Assembly: GCF_916858655.1 (NCBI RefSeq) | Contig: NZ_CAKASL010000001.1 | Location: forward strand, 1,691,271 to 1,755,270 | Length of the DNA: 64,000 nucleotides | Reading direction: 5' to 3' | From: Aeromicrobium sp. Leaf350 | Lineage (GTDB): Bacteria > Actinomycetota > Actinomycetes > Propionibacteriales > Nocardioidaceae | In this document: positions 8,587 to 16,930 of the stretch, in pieces | How positions within the stretch are numbered: the stretch's first letter is position 1 | How the letters are laid out: each line of letters opens with the position of its first letter | Position numbers and translations under genes: made by a program | The notes under the pieces: model-generated | What the model saw: the letters and a program-made list of their open reading frames with translations, nothing else | Database searches by the model: none | Told to the model about the DNA's origin: nothing

Positions 8587-8650
8587 CGGGCTCTACGTTA
8601 TGTCAACTCCGCCGGCCACGCATCTTGAGCGACTCCGGACGACGGCGGGA

Positions 8651-9586
8651 TCAGGCCACCGTGAAGGTCTCGCCGACCGCCCGCTCGGACGCCTCCCAGA
8701 GCAGGGTGGCGAGCTCGGGGTCGCGGGCGGCACGGGTCATCGAGGCGGGTCCGGGCTTGCCGCGGACGCCCCCGAGACCCCGGGGTCCCAGGTACTCGCC
8801 GCCCTTCAGGGCCGGGTCGGTCGCCGCCTGGAGGACAGGCAGCGACCCGGCGCGCGCGGACTGGGCGACGACCTTGGTGACCTGGTGCATGAGGAACGTG
8901 AGGGGGTTGCCGCCCCCGACGGAGAAGCCCGTCTTGGTGAGCTCGGTCGAGGCGTACCCGGGGTGCGCCGCGACGCTGACGACGCCGGTGCCGGCGGCCG
9001 CGGAGCGGCGCTGCAGCTCCTGGGCGAAGAGCAGGTTGGCGAGCTTGGACTCCCCGTAGGACTGCAGCCGCTTGTAGCTCCGGGGCGAGCCCTCGGGGGT
9101 CAGAGTGCGCAGGTCGATGCCGCTCACGGTGGTGTGGGCGATCGAGCTGACGGCCACGACCCTGGCCTGCGACGCGCGCAGCAGCGGCCAGAGGCGCGCC
9201 GTCCAGAGGAAGTGGCCGAGGTGGTTGGTCGCGATCTGCAGCTCGAAGCCGTCGACCGTGCGACGGAACGGCGGCGTCATGATGCCGGCGTTGTTGACGA
9301 GCACGTCGATGCGGTCATAGGACTCCAGGACCTGGTCGGCCGCGGATCGTGACGACGCCAGGTCGGCCAGGTCGAGCGTGACGACGTCGACCTCGACGTC
9401 CGGCACCTCGCGCCGCAGCTTCTCGAGCGTCGCGTCCGCCTTGGCCGCGTCGCGGGCCGTCACGACGAGCGAGGCGCCGTGCCGGGCCAGCTCGAGCGCG
9501 GTCTGCGTGCCGAGGCCTCCGGTCACCCCGGTGATGAGGGCGCGCGTGCCGGAGAGGTCGCCGATGTCGTCGGTCTTCCAGGTCAT
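8651..9586 (-). CDS. short-chain dehydrogenase/reductase (retinol-dehydrogenase-like)
   Basis: A 311-aa NAD(P)-dependent oxidoreductase. It shows the glycine-rich cofactor motif ITGVTGGLGTQTALEL (TGxxxGxG, about residues 18-25), the NNAG motif at VLVNNAGIM, the catalytic Ser in VVAVSSIAH and the YxxxK pair in QSYGESKLANLLFAQEL. The longer C-terminus and the SKLANLLF stretch are typical of the WW-domain oxidoreductase/retinol dehydrogenase-like bacterial SDRs; the substrate is unknown. A TAGCGT box 6 bp upstream supports the ATG at 9586 and suggests a leaderless transcript. Confidence 0.85.
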   Translation of the reverse strand: MTWKTDDIGDLSGTRALITGVTGGLGTQTALELARHGASLVVTARDAAKADATLEKLRREVPDVEVDVVTLDLADLASSRSAADQVLESYDRIDVLVNNAGIMTPPFRRTVDGFELQIATNHLGHFLWTARLWPLLRASQARVVAVSSIAHTTVSGIDLRTLTPEGSPRSYKRLQSYGESKLANLLFAQELQRRSAAAGTGVVSVAAHPGYASTELTKTGFSVGGGNPLTFLMHQVTKVVAQSARAGSLPVLQAATDPALKGGEYLGPRGLGGVRGKPGPASMTRAARDPELATLLWEASERAVGETFTVA

Positions 9587-9592
9587 GCCGTC

Positions 9593-9598
9593 ACGCTA
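9593..9598 (-). promoter_or_regulatory. leaderless-type -10 box of the SDR gene
   Basis: Reads TAGCGT on the minus strand, 6 bp before the ATG at 9586. Confidence 0.45.
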
Positions 9599-9747
9599 GC
9601 GGCGCCCCGGTGGATCCGCCGAGGTTCGGGAGAGGGGCGGCGGGTGGAAGCGGCTCGGCGTCCCCGCGGGACAAGCGGCATGGACCAGGAGCGGTGGGCC
9701 GCGGCTCACCAATGTCCGCACGCCGCCCGGACTCCGTCAGGACCGGA

Positions 9748-9786
9748 GATGATGCATTCGGGTGGCCCCAGCGACCGCGAGGCATC
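9748..9786. repeat. REP-like palindrome, copy 1
   Basis: Imperfect palindrome that starts with GATGATGCATTCGGGTGG and ends with GGCATC. The left half GATGCATTCGGGTGGC matches the complement of the right half at 11 of 16 positions. The ATGC-TTC-GGGT head is shared with copies 2-4. Confidence 0.6.
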
Positions 9787-9812
9787 GGTCCTCGGCGGTC
9801 GGGCACTGGGAA

Positions 9813-9850
9813 TGATGCTTTCCGGTTCCCGGGGCGACCCGGATGCATCA
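9813..9850. repeat. REP-like palindrome, copy 2
   Basis: Left half TGATGCTTTCCGGTTCCC and the complement of the right half, TGATGCATCCGGGTCGCC, agree at most positions. It ends in GATGCATCA like copies 3 and 4. Confidence 0.6.
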
Positions 9851-10050
9851 CCTCCGGTTCCCGCGCCGCTCCGCCCGTCCCATTCCGTGGGATTTCTTGG
9901 TCTCGCGCCTCGGGACGTCCGACGTCGAGAGCGCTCTGACCCGACCTCTTGATCCGCGCGCGGTGTCGGTCCGGAGGCGGTTTGATCCACCGGGAGCACG
10001 TGAGTTTCGGGACCCTGCGCACGGCCTTTCCGCGTGCCAGATTTCAACCC

Positions 10051-11052
10051 ATGAAGGTTCTCGTCACGGGTGGTGCGGGCTACATCGGCTCCACCACCGC
10101 GAAGGCACTCGAGCGCGCCGGGCACGTCCCCGTCGTGCTCGACTCGCTGCGCACCGGACCCCGGGCCTTCGTGCGCGACCGGATCTTCTACGAGGGCGAC
10201 GTCGCCGACCGGGTCCTGCTGCGCCGCATCGTCGACGAGCACCCGGACCTCGGCGCCGTGATCCACATGGCGGCCCGCATCGTCGTGCCGGAGTCGATCG
10301 CGCAGCCCGCTGCCTACTACCGCGCGAACGTCTCCGCCTCCCTCGACCTGTTCGACGAGCTCGACGCCCTCGGTCTGCACCGCGTCGTCTTCTCCTCGTC
10401 GGCCGCCGTCTACGCGCCGACGGCGTCCTTCGAGGTCGACGAGTCGAGCCCCCTCGCGCCGGCGTCGCCGTACGCCCGCAGCAAGCGGATGATGGAGGAG
10501 GTCCTGCAAGACCTCGCCGCCGCGAGCGGCCTCCGCGCCGTCGTGCTGCGCTACTTCAACCCCATCGGCGCCGACCCGGAGCTCGACTCCGGCGTCCACC
10601 TCCCGGAGCCGTCGCACGTCATGGGCCGCCTCGTCATGGCCGCCCGCGGCGAGCTCGACGCGTTCACGATCACCGGCACCGACCTCCCGACCCGCGACGG
10701 CACCGGCCTGCGCGACTTCGTGCACGTGTGGGACCTGGCCGAGGCGCACGTGCGCGCCGTCGAGCGGTTCGACGAGCTCGTCGACGACAGCCGTCCGAGC
10801 GTCGTGATCAACCTGGGCACCGGTGCCGGCGTGACGGTGCGCGAGCTCCTCACGGCCTTCGAGGCGGTGCACGGCTCGCCCGTGCCCGTGCGTGAGGCCG
10901 AGGCGCGCCCCGGCGACGCCGTCGGCGCCTTCGCCAACGTCGACCGCGCGGTCGACCTGCTCGGCTGGAAGGCCCGTCTCGGCCTCGAGGACGGCATCGA
11001 CTCCGCGCTGCGATGGGCGGCACGCCGCCCCGAGGTTCTGGGGACCGCATGA
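10051..11052 (+). CDS. galE: UDP-glucose 4-epimerase
   Basis: A 333-aa extended SDR that interconverts UDP-glucose and UDP-galactose (or the N-acetyl forms), supplying sugar donors. The NAD-binding motif is at the very N-terminus (VTGGAGYIGSTTAKALE, GxxGxxG), the catalytic Ser-Ser-Ala region is VVFSSSAAVYAP, and the YxxxK pair is SPYARSKRMMEE. The motif RYFNPIGADP and the C-terminal NLGTGAGVTVRELL are typical of GalE. The ATG at 10051 is chosen because residue 1 is followed directly by the Rossmann strand; the in-frame extension upstream is not family-like. First gene of the polysaccharide locus; its stop overlaps the next start by 4 bp. Confidence 0.9.
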   Translation: MKVLVTGGAGYIGSTTAKALERAGHVPVVLDSLRTGPRAFVRDRIFYEGDVADRVLLRRIVDEHPDLGAVIHMAARIVVPESIAQPAAYYRANVSASLDLFDELDALGLHRVVFSSSAAVYAPTASFEVDESSPLAPASPYARSKRMMEEVLQDLAAASGLRAVVLRYFNPIGADPELDSGVHLPEPSHVMGRLVMAARGELDAFTITGTDLPTRDGTGLRDFVHVWDLAEAHVRAVERFDELVDDSRPSVVINLGTGAGVTVRELLTAFEAVHGSPVPVREAEARPGDAVGAFANVDRAVDLLGWKARLGLEDGIDSALRWAARRPEVLGTA

Positions 11053-12122
11053 GTGCGCTGCGCATCCTCGAGGTCTCGACCCTCGGCGACCGGGCCCCCG
11101 CCTGGGACGCCCTGGCCGCGACCCTCCCCCTGCCGACGCCGTTCCTGATGTCGTGGTGGATCGAGGGCGTCGCGACCGAGGAGGACCACTTCGTGCTGGT
11201 CCTCGACGGCGAGACCCTCGTCGGCGGCTGGGCGCTGAGCCGGCGTCGGGTGCTCGGCGTGGACCGCTTCACCGTGCAGGGTGGCGGCAAGCTGTGCCCC
11301 GACCACCTCGACGTGGTGGCGCACCCGGACCGCGTGGCCGAGGTCTCGGCCGCGCTGAGGACGTGGTGGCGTCGACCGGGGGCCCGGGTGCTGGACCTCG
11401 ACGGAATCCGCGAGGACGCGCTCGTGACCGGCGCGATCGCGCCCGAGGCGCGGGTCGACGTCGTCGACGTCGCGCCCTACGAGAAGCTCGCGGCCGACCC
11501 GGAGGCGTATCTCGCCGCTCGTTCGAAGAGCTTCGCCAAGAGCAGCCGCAAGTACCGGCGCCGGCTCGACAACGCGCTCGTGATCCACCGCCGCCTCGCC
11601 GACGACGAGGTCCCCGCCGCGATGGAGACCTTCGCGGCGCTGCACCGCGTCCGCGACGACCGCGTCGAGCTGGCGCGCGAGCTGCCACGCATCCTGCGTG
11701 CCGTCGAGCTCGGCACCGCCGCCGGCGGCGTGCGGGTGTACGTCGGCGAGAAGGACGGCGCGACGGGTGCCGTGCTGGTGCTGTTCGCCGCCGGCGGGCG
11801 CCTGTGCGTCTACCAGACCGCCCGCGTCGTCGACGACCCCTCGTACAACCACATCGGCACGGTGCTCGACGTCGAGGCGATCATGGACGCCGCTGCCGAC
11901 GGGTTCCACGAGATCGACTTCCTGCGGGGCGACGAGTCCTACAAGCGTTCCTTCGTGGCCGACGAGCGGCGTCTGCTGCGGGCGCGCGTGGCGCGTGGCG
12001 TGCGCGGTCGAGCACTGCTGGCGGCCACGCTGCTGGCCGGCCTGCTGCGCCGCCGTGCCGGTGCCGTCTACCGGTCCGTCGTCGCTCGCTCACGCGCCGA
12101 CGGCGCCACGACCGCCGACTGA
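11049..12122 (+). CDS. CelD/BioF2-like GNAT acyltransferase of the polysaccharide locus
   Basis: A 357-aa cytoplasmic protein. The C-terminal half has the double-GNAT look of the CelD/BcsL/BioF2-type acyltransferases: RSKSFAKSSRKYRRRLDNAL, then an aromatic strand pattern and the characteristic DPSYNHIGTVLDVEAIMDAAADGFHEIDFLRGDESYKRSF. In this family, the last segment (H-x-x-x-T-x-L...DFLRGDEPYK) is a strong hallmark. Such proteins occur repeatedly in capsule/cellulose loci and may acylate a sugar precursor or polymer; the substrate is not known. The start ATG at 11049 overlaps the galE stop (ATGA). A 121-bp gap follows. Confidence 0.75.
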   Translation: MSALRILEVSTLGDRAPAWDALAATLPLPTPFLMSWWIEGVATEEDHFVLVLDGETLVGGWALSRRRVLGVDRFTVQGGGKLCPDHLDVVAHPDRVAEVSAALRTWWRRPGARVLDLDGIREDALVTGAIAPEARVDVVDVAPYEKLAADPEAYLAARSKSFAKSSRKYRRRLDNALVIHRRLADDEVPAAMETFAALHRVRDDRVELARELPRILRAVELGTAAGGVRVYVGEKDGATGAVLVLFAAGGRLCVYQTARVVDDPSYNHIGTVLDVEAIMDAAADGFHEIDFLRGDESYKRSFVADERRLLRARVARGVRGRALLAATLLAGLLRRRAGAVYRSVVARSRADGATTAD

Positions 12123-12243
12123 TCTCTCCGCGCAGCGCCTGGAACGGCAGGCCAGATCGTCGACATGACGCGATCCGCGAAAAAAGTTTCAGAAAGTTTG
12201 GATCCGGATGGATCAGACCGGGGTCTCCCTGCACTAGAGGGAC
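12123..12243 (+). promoter_or_regulatory. AT-rich gap, probable internal promoter of the polysaccharide locus
   Basis: Within otherwise 70% GC DNA, the stretch around 12178-12202 is A/T-rich and contains two copies of AAAGTTT spaced about one helical turn apart, followed by GGATCCGGATGGATC (an imperfect palindrome). It is the only gap over 100 bp inside the locus, so an internal promoter is likely; no -35/-10 pair can be assigned with confidence. Confidence 0.35.
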
Positions 12244-13476
12244 ATGTTCAAGCGCGACAAGGACGACCTCGGGGACGACGCCGACACCCGAGCCACTGCC
12301 TCCGACGGCCAGACGGCCGGATCCGTCGACGACCAGGTCACCGACCAGGCCGACGACTCCACCAGCTCCGACTCCGCTGACGGCCCTGCCGCCGACGCGG
12401 TTCCGCCCGTGGCCCCCCGCCGGTCGCGGTCCCGCGACTCGTCGGAGGACGTCGACATCGACACCCTGCTCCGGCGCCTCGACGAGGTCGCTCGCTCCGC
12501 GGGCGAGTCCGGCGGCGGAGCACTGCGCCGCGTGACCGACGAGGTCCAGCAGCACAGCGACGCCCTCGCGGCCACCTCCAGCGCGCGCCAGGAGGCCCAG
12601 CGCCTCCTCACGCTGGCGACCGAGGAGCGCGAGCGCGCCTCGACCGCCGGTGCGGCGATCATCGAGGAGGCCCGCCAGATCGCAGCCCGCCTGACCGGTG
12701 AGGCCCAGTCGCACGCCGCCGAGGCCATGGCCGAGATCCAGCGGTGGGCCACGGGTCAGCGCGAGTCGATCGCCACGGTCGTCTCCGACCTCGCCGAGGC
12801 CGCCCACCGCGAGGCGGAGGACGTCCGCGAGTCGGCCTACGCGACCGCGATGGAGGAGGCTCGCGCCTCCGCCGAGACCTACGTGTCCCGCGCCGCCGCC
12901 CTGGCGACCCGTGACGCCGAGGCGCACCGCGCCCAGGCCGCCGAGGCCCTCGGCCGCACGACCGAGGTCGTCAGCGCCGCCCACGGCACGATGCAGGAGT
13001 TCGCCGTCACGATCTCGTCGTTCGTCGAGTCGATGAGCGGTCACCTCGAGGCGCTGCAGCAGGTCGTCGAGCAGGCCGAGGCCAGCCGCGCCGCGGCTGC
13101 CGAGCAGGCGCCGATCGCCGTCGATCCGCAGAGCTGGTCGCGGTCCGGGCTCGTCGACGACGACCTGGAGCTCATCGTCCTGCCGGTGCCCGTCCGTGGA
13201 CCGGTCGAGGCCGACGAGACTGACGAGACCGAGGGCGACGACACCTCGGCCGACGAGGCGACGTCCGAGGACGAGCAGGTCGCCGAGACCGAGTCCACCG
13301 ACGATGAGACGCCCGCGGACGACGCGGCCGAGACCGCCGTCGAGGAGACCCCGGACGAGTCCGAGGAGACCCCGGGCGACGACGAGGACGACTCCACCCC
13401 GCCCGCCGGCACGCTGCCCCCGCCGCCCGCCGGCCGTCCGCTGGGGTCGCTGTTCCGCGACCCCGGCTACCCGTGA
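12244..13476 (+). CDS. coiled-coil protein with acidic low-complexity ends (function unknown)
   Basis: A 410-aa soluble protein with no signal peptide or membrane segment. Residues 1-60 and about 315-385 are Asp/Glu/Thr-rich and disordered; residues about 75-280 are a long Ala/Glu/Arg-rich helix with heptad character (for example EEARQIAARLTGEAQSHAAE). This resembles DivIVA/ATP-synthase-b-like scaffolds of actinomycetes, but no DivIVA N-terminal motif is seen. The C-terminus is Pro-rich and ends GSLFRDPGYP. A second, shorter coiled-coil protein sits at 22720 in the same locus. A scaffolding role for the glycosyltransferases or the export machine is inference. The glycosyltransferase gene begins 15 bp downstream, so they are likely co-transcribed. 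Confidence 0.7.
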   Translation: MFKRDKDDLGDDADTRATASDGQTAGSVDDQVTDQADDSTSSDSADGPAADAVPPVAPRRSRSRDSSEDVDIDTLLRRLDEVARSAGESGGGALRRVTDEVQQHSDALAATSSARQEAQRLLTLATEERERASTAGAAIIEEARQIAARLTGEAQSHAAEAMAEIQRWATGQRESIATVVSDLAEAAHREAEDVRESAYATAMEEARASAETYVSRAAALATRDAEAHRAQAAEALGRTTEVVSAAHGTMQEFAVTISSFVESMSGHLEALQQVVEQAEASRAAAAEQAPIAVDPQSWSRSGLVDDDLELIVLPVPVRGPVEADETDETEGDDTSADEATSEDEQVAETESTDDETPADDAAETAVEETPDESEETPGDDEDDSTPPAGTLPPPPAGRPLGSLFRDPGYP

Positions 13477-13491
13477 AGAGCAGGAGCCCCG

Positions 13492-14610
13492 ATGCGCGTC
13501 CTGCACGTCTCCGAGGCACTCGGAGGAGGGGTGACCTCCGCCGTGACGGCCATGGTGGAGGCGACTCCTGAGATCGACCACCACCTGTACGCCCGACCGC
13601 GTCATCAGCACGACGTGGGCATCGACACGGCGCGGCACTTTGCCAGCGTCCACCCGATGTCGGGCAACCCGGCGGTGGCGATCGGCGAGCTCAGGGCGCT
13701 GGTGCGCGAGATGTACCCCGACGTCGTGCACGCGCACTCCTCCGTCGCCGGCGTCGTGGTGCGCATGGCCGGCCTGGACCTGCCGAGCATCGTGTACAGC
13801 CCGCACTGCTTCGCCTTCGAGCGCCGCGACGTGAGCGGGCTCGCCCGACGGGCCTTCCGCACCATCGAGCGGGTCCTGGCCCCGCGCACCGACCTGCTCC
13901 TGGCGGTCGCTCCGCACGAGATGGACCTCGCGGCCGAGATCGGCCACCACGCGCTCGCCTACGTGCCGAACCGCGCGACGATCGTGCCGCGCGCCCACGC
14001 CGAGTTCCGCTCGCCCATGAGGATCGTGACCGTCGGTCGCGTGTGCGCGCAGAAGGACTGGCGCTACCTCGTGCACCTCAAGCGCTTCGTCGACGACCAG
14101 ATCGGTCTCGACGCGACGTGGGAGTGGCTGGGCGACGGCGACGAGTCCGGCGTGCGTGAGCTCGACGACGCCGGCATCGACGTCTCGGGATGGATCGATC
14201 GCACCGAGGTCCTCGACCGGTTGACCGAGGCCCAGGTCTACGTGCACACGGCCGCCTGGGAGGCCGCACCCATCAGCATCCTGGAGGCCGCGAGCCTCGG
14301 CCTGCCGCTCGCGATCCGCTCGGAGCCGGCGCTCGACAGCCTCGCCCTGCCGGGTCTGGCCAGGGGCGTTGGTGCCCTCGCGGCCCGTCTCGAGGCGCTC
14401 GCGAACGAGCCGGCTTGGGTCGCCGCGCAGGACGCGTCGCTCGCTCTCGCCGGCCGTCACTCGGCCGAGGCGCAGGCCCAGCACCTGCTGCGCGCCTACG
14501 ACCGCGCGATCGGTGGCACGCCGGCGGTCTCGCTCGTCCCGACCGGTGGTGCGGCGGGCTTCGGCGTCGTCGACGGCGTGGCGCTGCGGCGCGCGGGGAG
14601 CGACGGATGA
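13492..14610 (+). CDS. glycosyltransferase (GT-B, family 4-like)
   Basis: A 372-aa cytoplasmic glycosyltransferase that would add a sugar to the lipid-linked chain. The N-terminal Rossmann domain begins MRVLHVSEALGGGVTSAV (glycine-rich acceptor loop) and contains VVHAHSSVAGVV; the C-terminal donor domain has VTVGRVCAQKDWRYL and the EAAPISILEAASLGLPLAI segment, the E-x7-E-type donor-binding motif of GT4 enzymes. Preceded by AGGAG 8 bp before the ATG. Its stop overlaps the flippase start by 4 bp. Donor and acceptor sugars are unknown. Confidence 0.82.
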   Translation: MRVLHVSEALGGGVTSAVTAMVEATPEIDHHLYARPRHQHDVGIDTARHFASVHPMSGNPAVAIGELRALVREMYPDVVHAHSSVAGVVVRMAGLDLPSIVYSPHCFAFERRDVSGLARRAFRTIERVLAPRTDLLLAVAPHEMDLAAEIGHHALAYVPNRATIVPRAHAEFRSPMRIVTVGRVCAQKDWRYLVHLKRFVDDQIGLDATWEWLGDGDESGVRELDDAGIDVSGWIDRTEVLDRLTEAQVYVHTAAWEAAPISILEAASLGLPLAIRSEPALDSLALPGLARGVGALAARLEALANEPAWVAAQDASLALAGRHSAEAQAQHLLRAYDRAIGGTPAVSLVPTGGAAGFGVVDGVALRRAGSDG

Positions 14611-16121
14611 ACCGTCCCGAGGAGCACATCGAGGGAGAGACCGACCCCGACCTCCGCGACCCCGAGCCCGTGCTCCGCGAGCCCGACCTCGACGAGCCCG
14701 TGCTCGCCGAGGCGGCCAAGGGTGCGGGTTGGCTCGGGCTCGGCGCGGGGGTCGTGAAGGCGTCGCAGACGATCGTCCTGCTGATCCTCGCGGCGATCCT
14801 CGCGCCGAGCGCGCTCGGCGTGCTCGCGATCGGTGCACTCGTGCTGAACGTGACGTCCTCGATCACCGACCTCGGCAGCAGCACCGCCCTCGTGTACTGG
14901 CGCGGCGACGTCGACCGCGCCGCCCGCAGCGCGCTCTCCGTGGCGCTCGGCTCCGCGCTCGTCCTGACCGCCGTGGTGTGGGCGATCGCGCCCGCCATGG
15001 CCGAGGTCCTGAACACGGGCCCCGACGGCGCCTCCGTGATCCGCGGCCTGATGCTCTGCCTGCCGTTCCTCAGCGTCGCCGGCGTGAGCCAGGAGCTGCT
15101 GCGCCGCGACCTGGCGTTCAAGCGCCGTGTCTTCCCGGACATCATCTCGGGCATCACCGGCGCGACGGTCTCGGTCGTGCTGGCTGCGTCCGGTCTCGGC
15201 GTGCACTCGCTCGTGGTCGGCCAGCTCGTGCAGGCCGTGCTCGTGATGCTGCTGTGCTGGGCGATGCGCCCACCGGTCCTGCCCGGCTGGCGCCGTTCCG
15301 ACGTCAGCGGACTCGTCGCCTACGGCGGCAGCCTCGCCGGCGCGAACATCGTGCAGCTGCTCATGCTCAACGTCGACTACGTGATCGTGGCCCACCAGCT
15401 GGGCGCGACGGACCTGGGCGTCTACTCGATGGCGTTCCGCCTCGCCTACATGCCGTTCCTGGTCGTGGGCATGGTCGTGGCCGGAGCAGCGTTCGCGTTC
15501 CTCTGCCGCCTCGAGGGTCCTGCCGTCGGCCGTGCCGTCGGCCAGGTCGCGGTGGCGCTCTCGGTCATCTCGGTGCCCCTGCACCTCGGGATGCTGCTGC
15601 TCGCACCGCAGCTCGCGCTGCTCGGCGACCAGTGGGAGCCCGGCGTCCCGGCGCTGCGCTGGCTGGCGCTCTACGGCCTCGCGCTCACGGCGCTCCACCT
15701 GCTGATCACGGCCCTCAACGCCGTGTCCCGCACCCGCGACGGACTGGTGCTCAACCTGCTGCACCTCGCCCTGCTGACGGGTCTGCTGGTGACCTTGACG
15801 GGCCGAGGTGTCGAGCTCGTCGCCGTGTCCCAGCTCGTGGCCGTCCTGGTCACGGCCGTCGTCGCCGGATTCGTCGTGCGCCGCCGGATCGAGGGGATCG
15901 ACCTCGTGCGCATCCTCGTCGTCCTGCGGCCCGTGCTGATCGGCGCGGCCGCGATGACGGCGACGGGGCTCGTGGCACACGCGCTCATGCCGTGGTCCGT
16001 CGTGTCGGTGCCCGGCCTCCTGCTCGTCGGCGTCCTGATGGTGGCCGCCTATGCCCTGCCCCTGTGGACCTCGCGGCGTCGCTTCGTCGCGCTGGTCACC
16101 GCCCTGAGGAGTAACCCATGA
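14607..16121 (+). CDS. Wzx-type polysaccharide flippase (PST/MOP family)
   Basis: A 504-aa polytopic membrane protein with about twelve to fourteen hydrophobic helices after an acidic 30-residue N-terminal tail (DPDLRDPEPVLREPD). The first helices (GAGWLGLGAGVVKASQTIVLL, then a short charged turn) and the central SLAGANIVQLLMLNVDYVIVAHQLG segment are typical of the lipopolysaccharide/capsule O-unit flippases. It would move undecaprenyl-linked repeat units across the cytoplasmic membrane. The Glu/Pro/Asp-repeat N-tail is unusual for the family. ATG at 14607 overlaps the upstream stop, and its own end overlaps the deacetylase start (16118). Confidence 0.85.
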   Translation: MNRPEEHIEGETDPDLRDPEPVLREPDLDEPVLAEAAKGAGWLGLGAGVVKASQTIVLLILAAILAPSALGVLAIGALVLNVTSSITDLGSSTALVYWRGDVDRAARSALSVALGSALVLTAVVWAIAPAMAEVLNTGPDGASVIRGLMLCLPFLSVAGVSQELLRRDLAFKRRVFPDIISGITGATVSVVLAASGLGVHSLVVGQLVQAVLVMLLCWAMRPPVLPGWRRSDVSGLVAYGGSLAGANIVQLLMLNVDYVIVAHQLGATDLGVYSMAFRLAYMPFLVVGMVVAGAAFAFLCRLEGPAVGRAVGQVAVALSVISVPLHLGMLLLAPQLALLGDQWEPGVPALRWLALYGLALTALHLLITALNAVSRTRDGLVLNLLHLALLTGLLVTLTGRGVELVAVSQLVAVLVTAVVAGFVVRRRIEGIDLVRILVVLRPVLIGAAAMTATGLVAHALMPWSVVSVPGLLLVGVLMVAAYALPLWTSRRRFVALVTALRSNP

Positions 16122-16930
16122 GAACCAGTGCCCGCCTCGCCGGTCAGATCGTCAGCCCCGCCGCTCGTGTCGTCTCGCCCGTCCGCGGGCTGACGATGCT
16201 CGGCTGGCACCGCATCGGCGACGCGCCGGACGGTCTCACGACGTCCTTCGACGACCTGCGTCGTCACCTCGACGCGATCGAGGGCTGGGGCGCCACGGTG
16301 CTGCCGCTGCTCGAGGCGGTCCGCCGCCGGGCCGACGGCACGCTGCCGTCGCGCTCGGTCGTCCTGACCTTCGACGACGGCTACGCGAGCGTCGTCGAGA
16401 AGGCCTGGCCCGAGCTGCGCGAGCGCGGACTCCCGGCCACGCTCTACGCCGTCAGCGGCTACCTCGAGGCCGGCCGTCGCTTCCCGTGGGACCACGAGCA
16501 CGCGCCCGACGCCGACCTGACCCGCCTCGTGACCGCGTCCGAGCTGCAGGACGCGGCCGCGGACGGGCTCGACATCGGGTCGCACACCGTGACCCACCGC
16601 TGGCTCCCGGGCCTGCGTCCTGCCGACGCCGCCGAGGAAGTCCACCGCTCGCGGGTCGAGCTCGAGGACCTGCTCCAGCAGCCCGTCCTGTCGTTCTCGT
16701 ACCCCATGGGCGGCGTGACCCCCGAGATCCGCGCCGAGGCCGAGCGCGCCGGGTACCTCGCCGCCGTCACGACCGAGCGGGGCCGCAACGGCCGCCGACA
16801 GGACCCCCTGACGCTGCGCCGCGCCTTCGCCTTCGACCGTGCGGACGACTTCCAGCGGCAGCTCGACGGCGCCTACACCTGGATGCGGGTCGTCGAGCGC
16901 ACCCGCCGCCACCGGGTGCCCCGGTGGTGA
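16118..16930 (+). CDS. polysaccharide deacetylase (NodB homology domain)
   Basis: A 270-aa carbohydrate esterase family 4 protein. Motif 1 LTFDDGYASV (catalytic base and metal Asp-Asp), motif 2 SHTVTHRWL (metal-binding H-x3-H) and motif 3 SYPMGG (usual form R-x-P-Y/F-G) are in order between about residues 85 and 205. It would remove N- or O-acetyl groups from the polymer or from lipid-linked units. No classical signal peptide is seen (the N-terminus MRTSARLAGQIVSPAARV is only weakly hydrophobic), which suggests cytoplasmic action or unusual export. In motif 3, Met replaces the more common Tyr/Phe-Gly pattern. Overlaps both neighbouring genes by 4 bp. Confidence 0.83.
   Translation: MRTSARLAGQIVSPAARVVSPVRGLTMLGWHRIGDAPDGLTTSFDDLRRHLDAIEGWGATVLPLLEAVRRRADGTLPSRSVVLTFDDGYASVVEKAWPELRERGLPATLYAVSGYLEAGRRFPWDHEHAPDADLTRLVTASELQDAAADGLDIGSHTVTHRWLPGLRPADAAEEVHRSRVELEDLLQQPVLSFSYPMGGVTPEIRAEAERAGYLAAVTTERGRNGRRQDPLTLRRAFAFDRADDFQRQLDGAYTWMRVVERTRRHRVPRW

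Larger units (their letters stand above)
9587..10050. other. 464-bp gene-free region with two REP-like palindromes, upstream of the polysaccharide locus
   Basis: No convincing gene is present. The region holds a GACAAGCGGCATGGACCA motif (9670-9687) and two imperfect palindromes (9748-9786 and 9813-9850) that recur at the other end of the polysaccharide locus. The promoter for galE must lie in the right part (about 9900-10050), but no clear hexamers could be chosen by eye. Confidence 0.6.

Noticed and set aside
12165..12380. Small plus-strand gene in the gap before the coiled-coil gene
   Set aside because: Overlaps the start of the 12244 gene in another frame; composition is not protein-like beyond the overlap.
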